Positions 1 to 6,652 of a stretch of DNA of 64,000 bases are shown here, piece by piece. Source of the stretch: Methylopila sp. Yamaguchi. GTDB lineage: Bacteria > Pseudomonadota > Alphaproteobacteria > Rhizobiales > Methylopilaceae. A model generated the notes under the pieces. The model saw nothing but the letters and a program-made list of their open reading frames with translations, had not been told where the DNA came from and did not search any database. The stretch covers positions 62,001 through 126,000 of the forward strand of contig NZ_BAUX01000008.1 of NCBI RefSeq assembly GCF_002897035.1, written 5' to 3'. How positions within the stretch are numbered: the first letter of the stretch is position 1; the number at the start of each line of letters is the position of its first letter. A program made the position numbers and the translations under genes.

Positions 1-1203
1 GCCGTCGAGCCGCACCGAGCCGCGGTGGGCCGCCCGCGACCCCACCATCGCGCGGCACAGCGTGCTCTTGCCGGAGCCGGACGGGCCGATGAAAGCGAGC
101 GTCTCGCCCGGCGCCACGTTGAGCGAAACGCCCGCGATGATCGCGCGCTCAGCGCCCGGTGCCATCACAGTGACGCCGGCGAGCGTCAGCCGGCCCTCGG
201 GCTGAGGCAGCGCGATCGGCTCCTCGACGATGGCCTCGGAGGCGTTCAGCAGCTCCGAGATGCGCTTCCACGCCGCGCTCGCCTGCTGGAGGCCGCGCCA
301 TGCGGCGATCGACTGGTCGAGCGGGGCAAGGGCGCGCGACAGCAGGATCGAGCTCGCGATCATGCCGCCGGGGGTGATGTGGCCGCCGAGGGAGAGCCAG
401 GCGCCAAGCGCGAGCGTCGCGATCTGGGCGACGACGCGCAGGAACTTGCCCGCGCCGATCATCACCGTGCCGGTGTCGGTCGCTTCCGCCAGCAGCGCCG
501 TCGAGGCGCTGTTCGCGCGGCTGGCGCGCTCGGCGAGCGGCCGGCCGAGGCCCATGGCGGAGACGGTGTCGACGTTGCGCGCGGCTTCCGCCAGCACGCG
601 CTGCGCTTCCTGATGCCCCTGCGCGACCTTCTCGGTCGCCGGCTTGGTCACCCGGTCGTTGACGAGCGCGAGCGCGACGATCAGGACCGAGAACACGAGG
701 CCCAGAAGGCCGAGGTAGGGATGGATGATGGTGCAGCCGAGCAGGAACAGCGGCATCCACGGCGTGTCGCAGAGCGAAGGCAGCGTCGGCCCCGACAGGA
801 ACGAGCGCACCGCCCGCAGGTCGTTGAACGGGGTGCCCTCGTAGGCGCCGGAGGAGGACTTCACGAGCCCCCGCTCGGCGCCCATGGCCGCGGCGAACAC
901 CGGCTCGAACAGCGTGTCCTCGATCCACTCGCCGATGCGGGCGAGCGTCCGCAGACGCAGCGACTCCAGCGCCGCGTAGACCGCGATCGACGCCGCCGCG
1001 ATCAGCGTGATGTAGATCAGCGTCTCCACCACGCCGCTGCGCAGGACGCGGTCGTAAACCTGCATCATGTAGAGCGAGGGGACGAGCAGCAGCAGGTTGA
1101 TGGCGACGCTGAAGAAGGCGAGCAGCCCGAGCGCGGCGCGGATCTCCGTCCTCACGCGCGTCAGAGCGACCGCGCCCGATCCCTTGCCTTCGATCCGCTT
1201 CAT
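1..1203 (-). CDS. Type I secretion ABC transporter (permease/ATPase), 3' end off the window
   Basis: The minus-strand frame opens at the ATG at 1203, preceded by a good ribosome binding site (GAGGGGA about 5 nt upstream), and stays open to base 1, giving 401 codons of an incomplete gene. The N-terminus has membrane helices (residues about 20-50 and 140-180), the PrtD/HlyB-type 'LYMMQVYDRVL' segment near residue 45, and a nucleotide-binding domain that begins near residue 340 with a Walker A GPSGSGKST around residue 372. Proteins of this PrtD-like family are about 560-590 residues, so the signature and Walker B motifs lie outside the window. It would export a C-terminally signalled protein across both membranes with an HlyD-type adaptor and an outer-membrane channel; those partners are not visible here. 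Family is clear; substrate unknown. Confidence 0.9.
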   Translation of the reverse strand, partial: MKRIEGKGSGAVALTRVRTEIRAALGLLAFFSVAINLLLLVPSLYMMQVYDRVLRSGVVETLIYITLIAAASIAVYAALESLRLRTLARIGEWIEDTLFEPVFAAAMGAERGLVKSSSGAYEGTPFNDLRAVRSFLSGPTLPSLCDTPWMPLFLLGCTIIHPYLGLLGLVFSVLIVALALVNDRVTKPATEKVAQGHQEAQRVLAEAARNVDTVSAMGLGRPLAERASRANSASTALLAEATDTGTVMIGAGKFLRVVAQIATLALGAWLSLGGHITPGGMIASSILLSRALAPLDQSIAAWRGLQQASAAWKRISELLNASEAIVEEPIALPQPEGRLTLAGVTVMAPGAERAIIAGVSLNVAPGETLAFIGPSGSGKSTLCRAMVGSRAAHRGSVRLDG

Positions 1204-1353
1204 CAAAGTCCCCTCAAACCGACGCGACGGCGAGTTGTGGCCAAACGATCACCTCGGGACAAGTTAGTAGGATCCCGGCGCCTTACGATCCATGAACCTA
1301 GCCGGAGAAGATAACGAACTGGATATTAGTGGAATAACGAACCCGGCGCGATT

Positions 1354-2478
1354 TTACGAACCCCTGTCGCCGTCCGCCCAGCCCTTGGACGTTTCCAACG
1401 CGTAGTCGGCGAAACGCCCTTCGGCGATCGCTGCGCGGGCGCCCGCCATCAGGCGTTGGTAATAGGCGACGTTCGCCCAGGTCAGCAGCATCATTCCGAG
1501 GATTTCGCCGGCCTTCACGAGGTGGTGGAGGTAGGCCCGCGAGTAGTCCCGCGCAGCGGGGCAGTCGCTTTCAGGGTCGAGCGGCCTGGGATCGTCGGCG
1601 TGGCGGGCGTTCTTGAGGTTGATGCGGCCGAAGCGGGTGTAGGCCAGGCCGTGGCGTCCCGCACGCGTCGGCATCACGCAGTCGAACATGTCGACGCCGC
1701 GCGCGACCGACTTCAGCAGGTCGTCCGGCGAGCCCACGCCCATCAGATATCGCGGGCGGTCCGCCGGCAGCTCGGGCGTGGTCTCCTCCAGCATGGCGAG
1801 CATGGTCGCCTGCGGCTCGCCGACTGCAAGGCCGCCGATCGCGTAGCCGTCGAACCCGATGCCGACCAGCGCGCGCGCAGATTGCCTCCGCAGCTCCGCC
1901 ACGTCCCCGCCCTGCACGATGCCGAACAGCGCCCTGCCCTCCGGCGCGCCGAAGGCCGCTTTTGAGCGCTCGCCCCAGGCGATCGACAGCCGCATGGCGC
2001 GCTCGACCTCCTCCGGGGTGGCCGGAAGCCGAACGCATTCGTCGAACTGCATGGAGACGTCGGCGCCCAGAAGCCGCTGGATCTCGATCGAGCGCTCGGG
2101 CGTCAGCCGGTGCTGCGAGCCGTCGATGTGAGAGCGGAACGTCACGCCGTCCGGATCGAGCTTCCGGAGCGCGGAGAGCGACATCACCTGGAAGCCGCCG
2201 CTGTCGGTGAGGATGGGGCCGGACCAGCCCATGAACTTGTGCAGCCCGCCGAGCGCCGCGACGCGTTCCGCGCCCGGCCGCAGCATCAGATGGTAGACGT
2301 TGCCGAGCACCACGTCCGCGCCCGTGTCGCGCACCTGGTCGGCGTACATCGCCTTGACGGTCGCGGCGGTGCCGACGGGCATGAAGGCCGGCGTGCGGAT
2401 CGTCCCGCGCGGAAAGACGAGCGCGCCGGTCCGGGCGGCGCCGTCGGTCGCGGAGACGGTGAAGGGAATTAGATTCAT
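1354..2478 (-). CDS. tgt: Queuine/preQ1 tRNA-guanine transglycosylase
   Basis: 374 residues, the usual length for bacterial Tgt, which exchanges guanine 34 for preQ1 in tRNAs with GUN anticodons. Visible family signatures: '[16 protein letters not shown]' near residue 30, '[11 protein letters not shown]' near residue 60, '[10 protein letters not shown]' with the general-base Asp near residue 95, and 'GVGSPDDLL' near residue 250. The four zinc ligands of the C-terminal half should include the 'DCVMPTR' and '[15 protein letters not shown]' regions. It belongs to the conserved queA-tgt pair, but here an AT-rich gene sits between them. The first five codons of tgt are themselves AT-rich and there is no convincing Shine-Dalgarno sequence before the ATG, so the native start context may have been altered by the insertion. 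Confidence 0.97.
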   Translation of the reverse strand: MNLIPFTVSATDGAARTGALVFPRGTIRTPAFMPVGTAATVKAMYADQVRDTGADVVLGNVYHLMLRPGAERVAALGGLHKFMGWSGPILTDSGGFQVMSLSALRKLDPDGVTFRSHIDGSQHRLTPERSIEIQRLLGADVSMQFDECVRLPATPEEVERAMRLSIAWGERSKAAFGAPEGRALFGIVQGGDVAELRRQSARALVGIGFDGYAIGGLAVGEPQATMLAMLEETTPELPADRPRYLMGVGSPDDLLKSVARGVDMFDCVMPTRAGRHGLAYTRFGRINLKNARHADDPRPLDPESDCPAARDYSRAYLHHLVKAGEILGMMLLTWANVAYYQRLMAGARAAIAEGRFADYALETSKGWADGDRGS

Positions 2479-2491
2479 CAGCTAAGTCAAT

Positions 2492-2797
2492 TCATCCATC
2501 GTCTTTAACACCCAGGTACTCCAATTTAGTTGCATAAGTTATTTCATATTCATTACCAAGTTCGATTTGAAGTTCTTGCGATAGAATTCTACCATCCTCG
2601 TAAAAATTAATCACATCGCATTCACTTCTGAAGCCTGCATTATATGGATTATCCCAATCCATTGTATCATTGTACCGTTTCGCCCAATTGTTTAGTTTTT
2701 CTTTTAATTTCTCCGATATAGAAAATTCAGATGTATCAATATCCCCAAAATTGATATGATCATTCCACCAGATCGGCCAAGCTTTATACTCTGCCAA
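2492..2797 (-). CDS. Small AT-rich orphan protein inserted between queA and tgt
   Basis: 101 residues, starting at a TTG (2797) 13 nt after the queA stop codon and ending 13 nt before the tgt start. Base composition is about one third G+C, against about 70 percent on both sides, and codon use (AAA, ATT, TAT, TTA) is unlike anything else in the window. The product is acidic and rich in Trp, Asn and Asp (for example 'AWPIWWNDHINFGDID' near the N-terminus and 'ELGNEYEITYATKLEYLG' near the C-terminus), with no signal peptide or membrane helix. The 'SEKLKEKLNNWAKRYNDTMDWDNP' pattern (residues about 28-51) resembles small uncharacterised cytosolic proteins that sometimes accompany toxins, but I cannot name a family. 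Horizontal acquisition is inferred from composition; function is unknown. Confidence 0.75.
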   Translation of the reverse strand: MAEYKAWPIWWNDHINFGDIDTSEFSISEKLKEKLNNWAKRYNDTMDWDNPYNAGFRSECDVINFYEDGRILSQELQIELGNEYEITYATKLEYLGVKDDG

Positions 2798-2810
2798 TAC
2801 CTAAATTTTT

Positions 2811-3920
2811 TCATAGCTCGCCACCTGAGTTTATCGCTGCAGGGCTGCTGTTGAAAAACAGGCACGCGTCGCCGTAGGAGTAGAACCGGTAGCGCTCGGC
2901 GATGGCGTGGGCGTAGGCGCGCTTGACGACGTCGAGGCCGGCGAAGGCCGCGATCAGCATCATCAGCGTCGACCGCGGCAGGTGGAAGTTGGTCAGCAGC
3001 GCGTCCACCGCCCGGAACGGGACGCCCGGCGTGATGAAGATGTCGGTCGCGCCGTCGAAGGCCGAAAGCCGACCGTCGAGGCCGACTGCGCTCTCTAGGA
3101 GCCGCGTCGAGGTGGTGCCGACCGCGACCAGCCGGCCGCCCGCGGCCCGTGCGGCGTTCAGCGCCGCGGCGGTTTCCGCCTCCAGCACGCCGTTCTCGAA
3201 ATGCATGCGGTGGTCGTCGGTGTCCTCGACCTTCACGGGGAGGAAGGTGCCGGCGCCGACGTGCAGCACGGTCTCGTGGCGGGAGACCCCGCGGCGGTCG
3301 AGCGCCTCGACAAGGCGCGGCGTGAAGTGCAGGCCGGCCGTCGGGGCCGCGACGGCGCCGGGCTCGCGGGCGAACAGCGTCTGGTAATCCTCGCCATCGC
3401 GGGCGTCGGTCGCGCGCTTGCCCTCGATGTAGGGCGGCAGCGGCATCTCGCCGGCGCGGGCGATCGCAAGATCAAGGTCGGGCCCGGACAGGTCGAAGGC
3501 GAGCGTGACCTCGCCACCCTCCCCGCGGGCTTCCACGGTCGCGGCGAGTTCGCGGAGAAGGCAGGCGCCGCCCTCCGACCCGACCACCACCCGCTCGCCC
3601 GGGAGCAGCTTCTTGGCGGGGCGCGCAAAAGCCTTCCACCGCGCGCCGTCGACGCGCTGGTGCAGCAGCAGCTCGACCCGGGCCGCGCTCTCGCCCCGCA
3701 GCCGCACGGCCCGGAGGCGCGCCGGGATCACCCGCGTGGCGTTGACGACCAGCGCGTCGCCGGGCGCGAGCAGATCGGGCAGGTCGGAGATCAGCCGGTC
3801 CTCGAGCTCCGGCGTTCCGCCGGGACGCACCACGAGCAGGCGCGCGCTGTCGCGGGGGCTCGCCGGCCGCAGCGCGATCAGCTCCTCCGGCAGATCGAAG
3901 TCGAACAGGGAGACGTCCAT
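2811..3920 (-). CDS. queA: S-adenosylmethionine:tRNA ribosyltransferase-isomerase
   Basis: 369 residues. QueA transfers the ribosyl part of SAM to preQ1 in tRNA to form epoxyqueuosine, the step after Tgt. Signatures are the N-terminal '[21 protein letters not shown]', 'ATRVIPARL' near residue 60, 'APTAGLHFT' near residue 190, and '[21 protein letters not shown]' split over residues 305-330, ending in '[12 protein letters not shown]'. It is in the same orientation as the upstream ppi genes and tgt. The last residues ([12 protein letters not shown]) extend slightly beyond the usual family end and border the AT-rich insertion. Confidence 0.97.
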   Translation of the reverse strand: MDVSLFDFDLPEELIALRPASPRDSARLLVVRPGGTPELEDRLISDLPDLLAPGDALVVNATRVIPARLRAVRLRGESAARVELLLHQRVDGARWKAFARPAKKLLPGERVVVGSEGGACLLRELAATVEARGEGGEVTLAFDLSGPDLDLAIARAGEMPLPPYIEGKRATDARDGEDYQTLFAREPGAVAAPTAGLHFTPRLVEALDRRGVSRHETVLHVGAGTFLPVKVEDTDDHRMHFENGVLEAETAAALNAARAAGGRLVAVGTTSTRLLESAVGLDGRLSAFDGATDIFITPGVPFRAVDALLTNFHLPRSTLMMLIAAFAGLDVVKRAYAHAIAERYRFYSYGDACLFFNSSPAAINSGGEL

Positions 3921-3939
3921 CGCGGTCCGGCGCCCGCTC

Positions 3940-4392
3940 TCAGTACAGGCGCACGAGCAGCGCGCCGACGAACAGCGTCGCGATGCCCAGAAGGCGCAGC
4001 AGACTGAGCGGCTGGACCGGCACGCCGAGCACGCCGAAATGGTCGAGCAGCGCGGCGCAAAGAAGCTGCCCCGCGATCACGAAGGCGATCGTCGCGGCGA
4101 CGCCGAGCTTCGGCACCGACAGGGTGACGACGACAATGAAGGCCGCGCCCAGCAGGCCGCCGCCGATCCACCAGCCGAGCGCGACGTCGCGGGCGCTCGC
4201 GAAGGCCGGCCCCACGACGCCCATGGCGGCGGCCGCCGTGGTGAGGGCGATCGTCCCCACCCAAAACGACACCGCGCTCGCCGCCACCGGCGACCCCAGG
4301 CGCTGCGCGAGGCCGGAGTTGACGATGCTCTGGAGCGCCACGCCGGCGCCGACCGCGAGGACCGGCAGCCCGAGCAGGAGTTTCGAGAGCAT
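3940..4392 (-). CDS. YdcZ/DUF606-type small membrane transporter
   Basis: 150 residues from the ATG at 4392, which has a strong GAGGAGG ribosome binding site overlapping the end of the downstream-placed cyclophilin gene. The protein is almost entirely hydrophobic with about five predicted helices: an N-terminal one with the family-like '[20 protein letters not shown]', then '[10 protein letters not shown]', '[16 protein letters not shown]', '[23 protein letters not shown]' (in pieces) and '[17 protein letters not shown]'. This is the half-sized DMT-related family PF04657 (DUF606). The substrate is unknown. It sits between ppiB and queA, where many related genomes have the two genes adjacent, so it may be a lineage-specific addition to the operon. 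Confidence 0.85.
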   Translation of the reverse strand: MLSKLLLGLPVLAVGAGVALQSIVNSGLAQRLGSPVAASAVSFWVGTIALTTAAAAMGVVGPAFASARDVALGWWIGGGLLGAAFIVVVTLSVPKLGVAATIAFVIAGQLLCAALLDHFGVLGVPVQPLSLLRLLGIATLFVGALLVRLY

Positions 4393-4406
4393 CGTCGGAA
4401 GCCTCC

Positions 4407-4868
4407 TCAGGCGTCCGCGGCGACCTTGATCGACACGATCTTGTCGGGATCGATCACCGGCTCGCCGCGCTTGATCTTGTCGATGTTCTCCATGCCCTCG
4501 GTGACCTGGCCCCAGATCGAGTACTGGCCGTCGAGCCACGGCGCGTCCTCGAAGCAGAAGAAGAACTGGCTGTCCGCCGAATTCGGGTCCATGGAGCGCG
4601 CCGCGGACACCGTGCCGCGGACGTGCTTCTCCTTGGAGAACTCCGCCTTGAGCTTCACGCCCGACCCGCCGCGGCCGGTGCCTTCCGGATCGCCGGTCTG
4701 CGCCATGAAGCCGTCGATCACGCGGTGAAACACCACGCCGTCGTAGAATTTCTGGCGGACGAGCTCCTTCACGCGGGCGACATGGCCCGGCGCGAGATCG
4801 GGGCGCAGCGCCACCACCACGCGGCCCTTGGTCGTCTCCAGAACCAGCGTGTTCTCGGGATCGCTCAT
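4407..4868 (-). CDS. ppiB: Cytosolic cyclophilin-type peptidyl-prolyl isomerase
   Basis: 153 residues with no signal peptide; catalyses cis-trans isomerisation of Xaa-Pro bonds. Cyclophilin core motifs are present: 'FYDGVVFHRVIDGFMAQTGDP' region (residues about 40-60, with the catalytic Arg in FHRVI), 'NSADSQFFFCF' near residue 100, and 'LDGQYSIWGQVTEGM' near residue 115. It follows a closely related second cyclophilin gene 39 nt upstream; the two are tandem paralogues, one cytosolic and one exported. Part of the conserved coaD-ppi-ppi-queA-tgt set. Confidence 0.95.
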   Translation of the reverse strand: MSDPENTLVLETTKGRVVVALRPDLAPGHVARVKELVRQKFYDGVVFHRVIDGFMAQTGDPEGTGRGGSGVKLKAEFSKEKHVRGTVSAARSMDPNSADSQFFFCFEDAPWLDGQYSIWGQVTEGMENIDKIKRGEPVIDPDKIVSIKVAADA

Positions 4869-4907
4869 GTCAGTTCCTCTCGTTGTCGTTGAGGTCGGAG
4901 CGCGGGA

Positions 4908-5459
4908 TCAGCCCGCCGCGCCGACGAGGCGGGCGGAGGTCACCTTGTCGGGGTTCGTGACCATGCCGCCTGCGCCCGAGCCCTTGTTGAGCTTGTCGAC
5001 GACGTCCATGCCCTGGGTGACCTCGCCCACGATCGTGTACTGCCCGTCCAGCCAGGGGGACGCGGCGAAGCAGATGAAGAACTGGCTGTTGGCGCTGTTG
5101 GGCGAACCAGCGCGCGCCATGCCAACCACGCCGCGCTTGAAGCTCTCCTTGGAGAACTCCGCCGGGACGTCGGGATATTTGGAGCCGCCGGTGCCGGTGC
5201 CGGTCGGATCGCCGGTCTGCGCCATGAACCCCGCGATCACGCGGTGAAAGGGCACGCCGTCGTAGAACTTCTCGTTCACGAGCCTGACGATTCGCTCGAC
5301 GTGCTTCGGCGCGAGGTCCGGCCGCAGACGGATGGTCACCGCCCCCTTGGTGGTCTCGAGCACGATCGACGGCCCGGCCTTGGCGGGCGCGGTCTGCGCC
5401 GCGGCGGGGACGACGGCGGCGAGGCCGAACGCGAAGGCGAGTGCGAGCAGCAGCTTCAT
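4908..5459 (-). CDS. ppiA: Exported cyclophilin-type peptidyl-prolyl isomerase
   Basis: 183 residues from the ATG at 5459, chosen over an in-frame ATG at 5504 because it gives a clean Sec signal peptide (MKLLLALAFAFGLAAVVPAAAQ) with AxA cleavage near residue 20, and because GAGGAC lies about 6 nt upstream. The mature part repeats the cyclophilin signatures: 'FYDGVPFHRVIAGFMAQTGDP' region, 'NSANSQFFICF', 'LDGQYTIVGEVTQGM'. It would act in the periplasm on envelope proteins. Relative to its cytosolic neighbour it carries the signal peptide and a Gly-rich linker 'KGSGAGGMV' near the C-terminus. Confidence 0.94.
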   Translation of the reverse strand: MKLLLALAFAFGLAAVVPAAAQTAPAKAGPSIVLETTKGAVTIRLRPDLAPKHVERIVRLVNEKFYDGVPFHRVIAGFMAQTGDPTGTGTGGSKYPDVPAEFSKESFKRGVVGMARAGSPNSANSQFFICFAASPWLDGQYTIVGEVTQGMDVVDKLNKGSGAGGMVTNPDKVTSARLVGAAG

Positions 5460-5500
5460 GGACAGCGTCCTCGGAAGGATCGAGCCGCGCGACGGCGCGC

Positions 5501-5998
5501 TCATGAACGGAACCGATCGGCCAGCCGGCGGGCGACCTCAGGCGGCGCGAAGGCCGAGACGTCGCCGCCCATGGCCGCGATCTGGCGGACGAGCGTGGCG
5601 GTGATGAAGCGGGACGCCGGGCCGGCCGGCAAAAAGACGGTCTGCACGTCGGGCGCGAGTTCGCCGTTCATGCCCGCCATCTGCATCTCGTAGTCGAAGT
5701 CGGTCGCGTCCCGCAGCCCGCGAACGAGCAGCGTCGCGCCGGCCGCGCGCGCGGCCTCGACGACCAGGCCCGAGAACGCGACGATCTCCAACGCGACGCC
5801 TGCGGTCTCGGCCAGCGGCCCGCAGGTCGCGGCGATCAGCTCGCGGCGCTCCTCGGCCGAGAAGATCGGCTGCTTGCCGGCATGGACCCCCACCCCGACC
5901 ACGAGCCGATCCGCGAGGGTCAGCGCGCGCGCGACCACGTCGAGGTGTCCGTTGGTCACCGGGTCGAAGGAGCCGGCGTAGAAGGCGGTGCGAGGCAT
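5501..5998 (-). CDS. coaD: Phosphopantetheine adenylyltransferase
   Basis: 165 residues. CoaD makes dephospho-CoA from 4'-phosphopantetheine and ATP, the penultimate step of CoA synthesis. The nucleotidyltransferase signature '[20 protein letters not shown]' covers residues 6-25 with the HxGH-equivalent 'NGHL'; '[22 protein letters not shown]' (in pieces, residues about 85-108) and the '[24 protein letters not shown]' region near residue 125 complete the fold. It is first of the coaD-ppiA-ppiB segment downstream of gyrA, a layout common in Hyphomicrobiales. Confidence 0.97.
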   Translation of the reverse strand: MPRTAFYAGSFDPVTNGHLDVVARALTLADRLVVGVGVHAGKQPIFSAEERRELIAATCGPLAETAGVALEIVAFSGLVVEAARAAGATLLVRGLRDATDFDYEMQMAGMNGELAPDVQTVFLPAGPASRFITATLVRQIAAMGGDVSAFAPPEVARRLADRFRS

Positions 5999-6172
5999 GA
6001 GCGACCGGCGACGTGAACCCGAGGGCGGATTGCGCGCCGTGCTTACCCCGCTGGCGGTCCGGACGGCAAGCCCGGCGGGGTTCGAAGCGGTGAACGCGAC
6101 ATGAACGGCCGGCCCAGAAAACGTTCAGTCGACCATCGCCATTCTCCCCCTCGAAACATCGAGGAGGTCGTG

Positions 6173-6343
6173 ATGAACGCCGAACCGACGATGCGTTCGC
6201 AAAGGCTCCGTACGGCGCTCGCGGGCGTCGCCCTGTTGTACGCGATCCTTTCGTTGGCGGTGCTGGCGACGGCGTCGGCGCCTAAGCGCGACGCAAGCTT
6301 GGGCGCCGCGACCACCCTCGAAAGCAGACCCCTCGCGCGGTGA
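6173..6343 (+). CDS. Small single-pass membrane protein (56 residues)
   Basis: Begins at the ATG at 6173 with a textbook ribosome binding site (GAGGAGG, 5 nt spacing), which is the main reason to believe it. The product has a basic N-terminus (MRSQRLR), one hydrophobic helix of about 20 residues (ALAGVALLYAILSLAVLATA) and a short polar tail. It lies alone on the plus strand between divergent coaD and the convergent tRNA-like/gyrA unit, and its 3' end is followed by the palindromic terminator at 6455-6491, which could serve both directions. No family recognised. Confidence 0.6.
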   Translation: MNAEPTMRSQRLRTALAGVALLYAILSLAVLATASAPKRDASLGAATTLESRPLAR

Positions 6344-6454
6344 CCCCCGCCGCGAAACGGCGTCTGGACGAAATCCCGCCCCTCTTCGTCCCGAACGCGC
6401 GCGAGGACGCCCGGCCCCTGGGGAGCGGCCGGGCGGCTCTTTGCTCCCGAACGC

Positions 6455-6491
6455 AAAACGGCGCGTCGCAGACCCTGCGACGCGCCGTTTT
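6455..6491. terminator. Bidirectional rho-independent terminator
   Basis: A perfect 17-bp inverted repeat (AAAACGGCGCGTCGCAG, then ACC, then its complement ending CGTTTT). Each strand ends in TTTT, so it can stop the tRNA-like/gyrA transcript on the minus strand, ending 5 nt past the tRNA-like 3' end, and the small gene at 6173-6343 on the plus strand. Confidence 0.9.
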
Positions 6492-6496
6492 GTATT

Positions 6497-6572
6497 TGGA
6501 GGCCCAGCCTGGACTTGAACCAGGATGTAGAAGCGTTCCCGCTTCCTAGAGTAGCCATTCCCCCACCGGGCC
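6497..6572 (-). ncRNA. tRNA-like RNA with a tetraloop-capped anticodon arm
   Basis: 76 nt with nearly every tRNA landmark: a 7-bp acceptor stem (GGCCCGG/CTGGGCC), U8, a D-arm with A14, GG and A21, a perfect 5-bp T stem (CCTGG/CCAGG) with loop TTCAAGT, discriminator U73 and encoded CCA. The 17 nt where the anticodon arm belongs do not form a 5-bp stem with a 7-nt loop (positions 30-40 and 31-39 mismatch, and position 33 is G instead of U). They fold instead into a 6-7 bp hairpin, GAAGCG/CGCTTC, closed by the GNRA-type loop GGAA. It lies 80 nt after the gyrA stop on the same strand and runs directly into the terminator at 6455-6491. Decoding is improbable; the role is unknown. Only a weak TTGTCG-N17-CATCGT promoter candidate lies upstream, so co-transcription with gyrA is possible. 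Confidence 0.8.
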
Positions 6573-6652
6573 GACGTCCGGACGATGTCATGGTCGAATG
6601 CGCCCGACAACGAGGACCGGAAGTTAAGCTTAAGCCTTTCTTTCCCCGCCGC

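Noticed and set aside
2492-2797. Calling the AT-rich gene an immunity protein
   Set aside because: The look is reminiscent of small cytosolic partners of toxins, but no toxin gene, signal or known family motif is present.
6497-6572. Assigning the RNA as tRNA-Ser (GGA) or tRNA-Gly
   Set aside because: Position 34-36 would read GGA, but the stem mismatches, U33 is missing and the long variable arm of tRNA-Ser is absent; the CCC-type sequence is only on the opposite strand.
6043-6610. Minus-strand open frames spanning the tRNA-like RNA
   Set aside because: They cross the terminator and the tRNA-like gene, carry Arg-rich peptides, and have no ribosome binding site.
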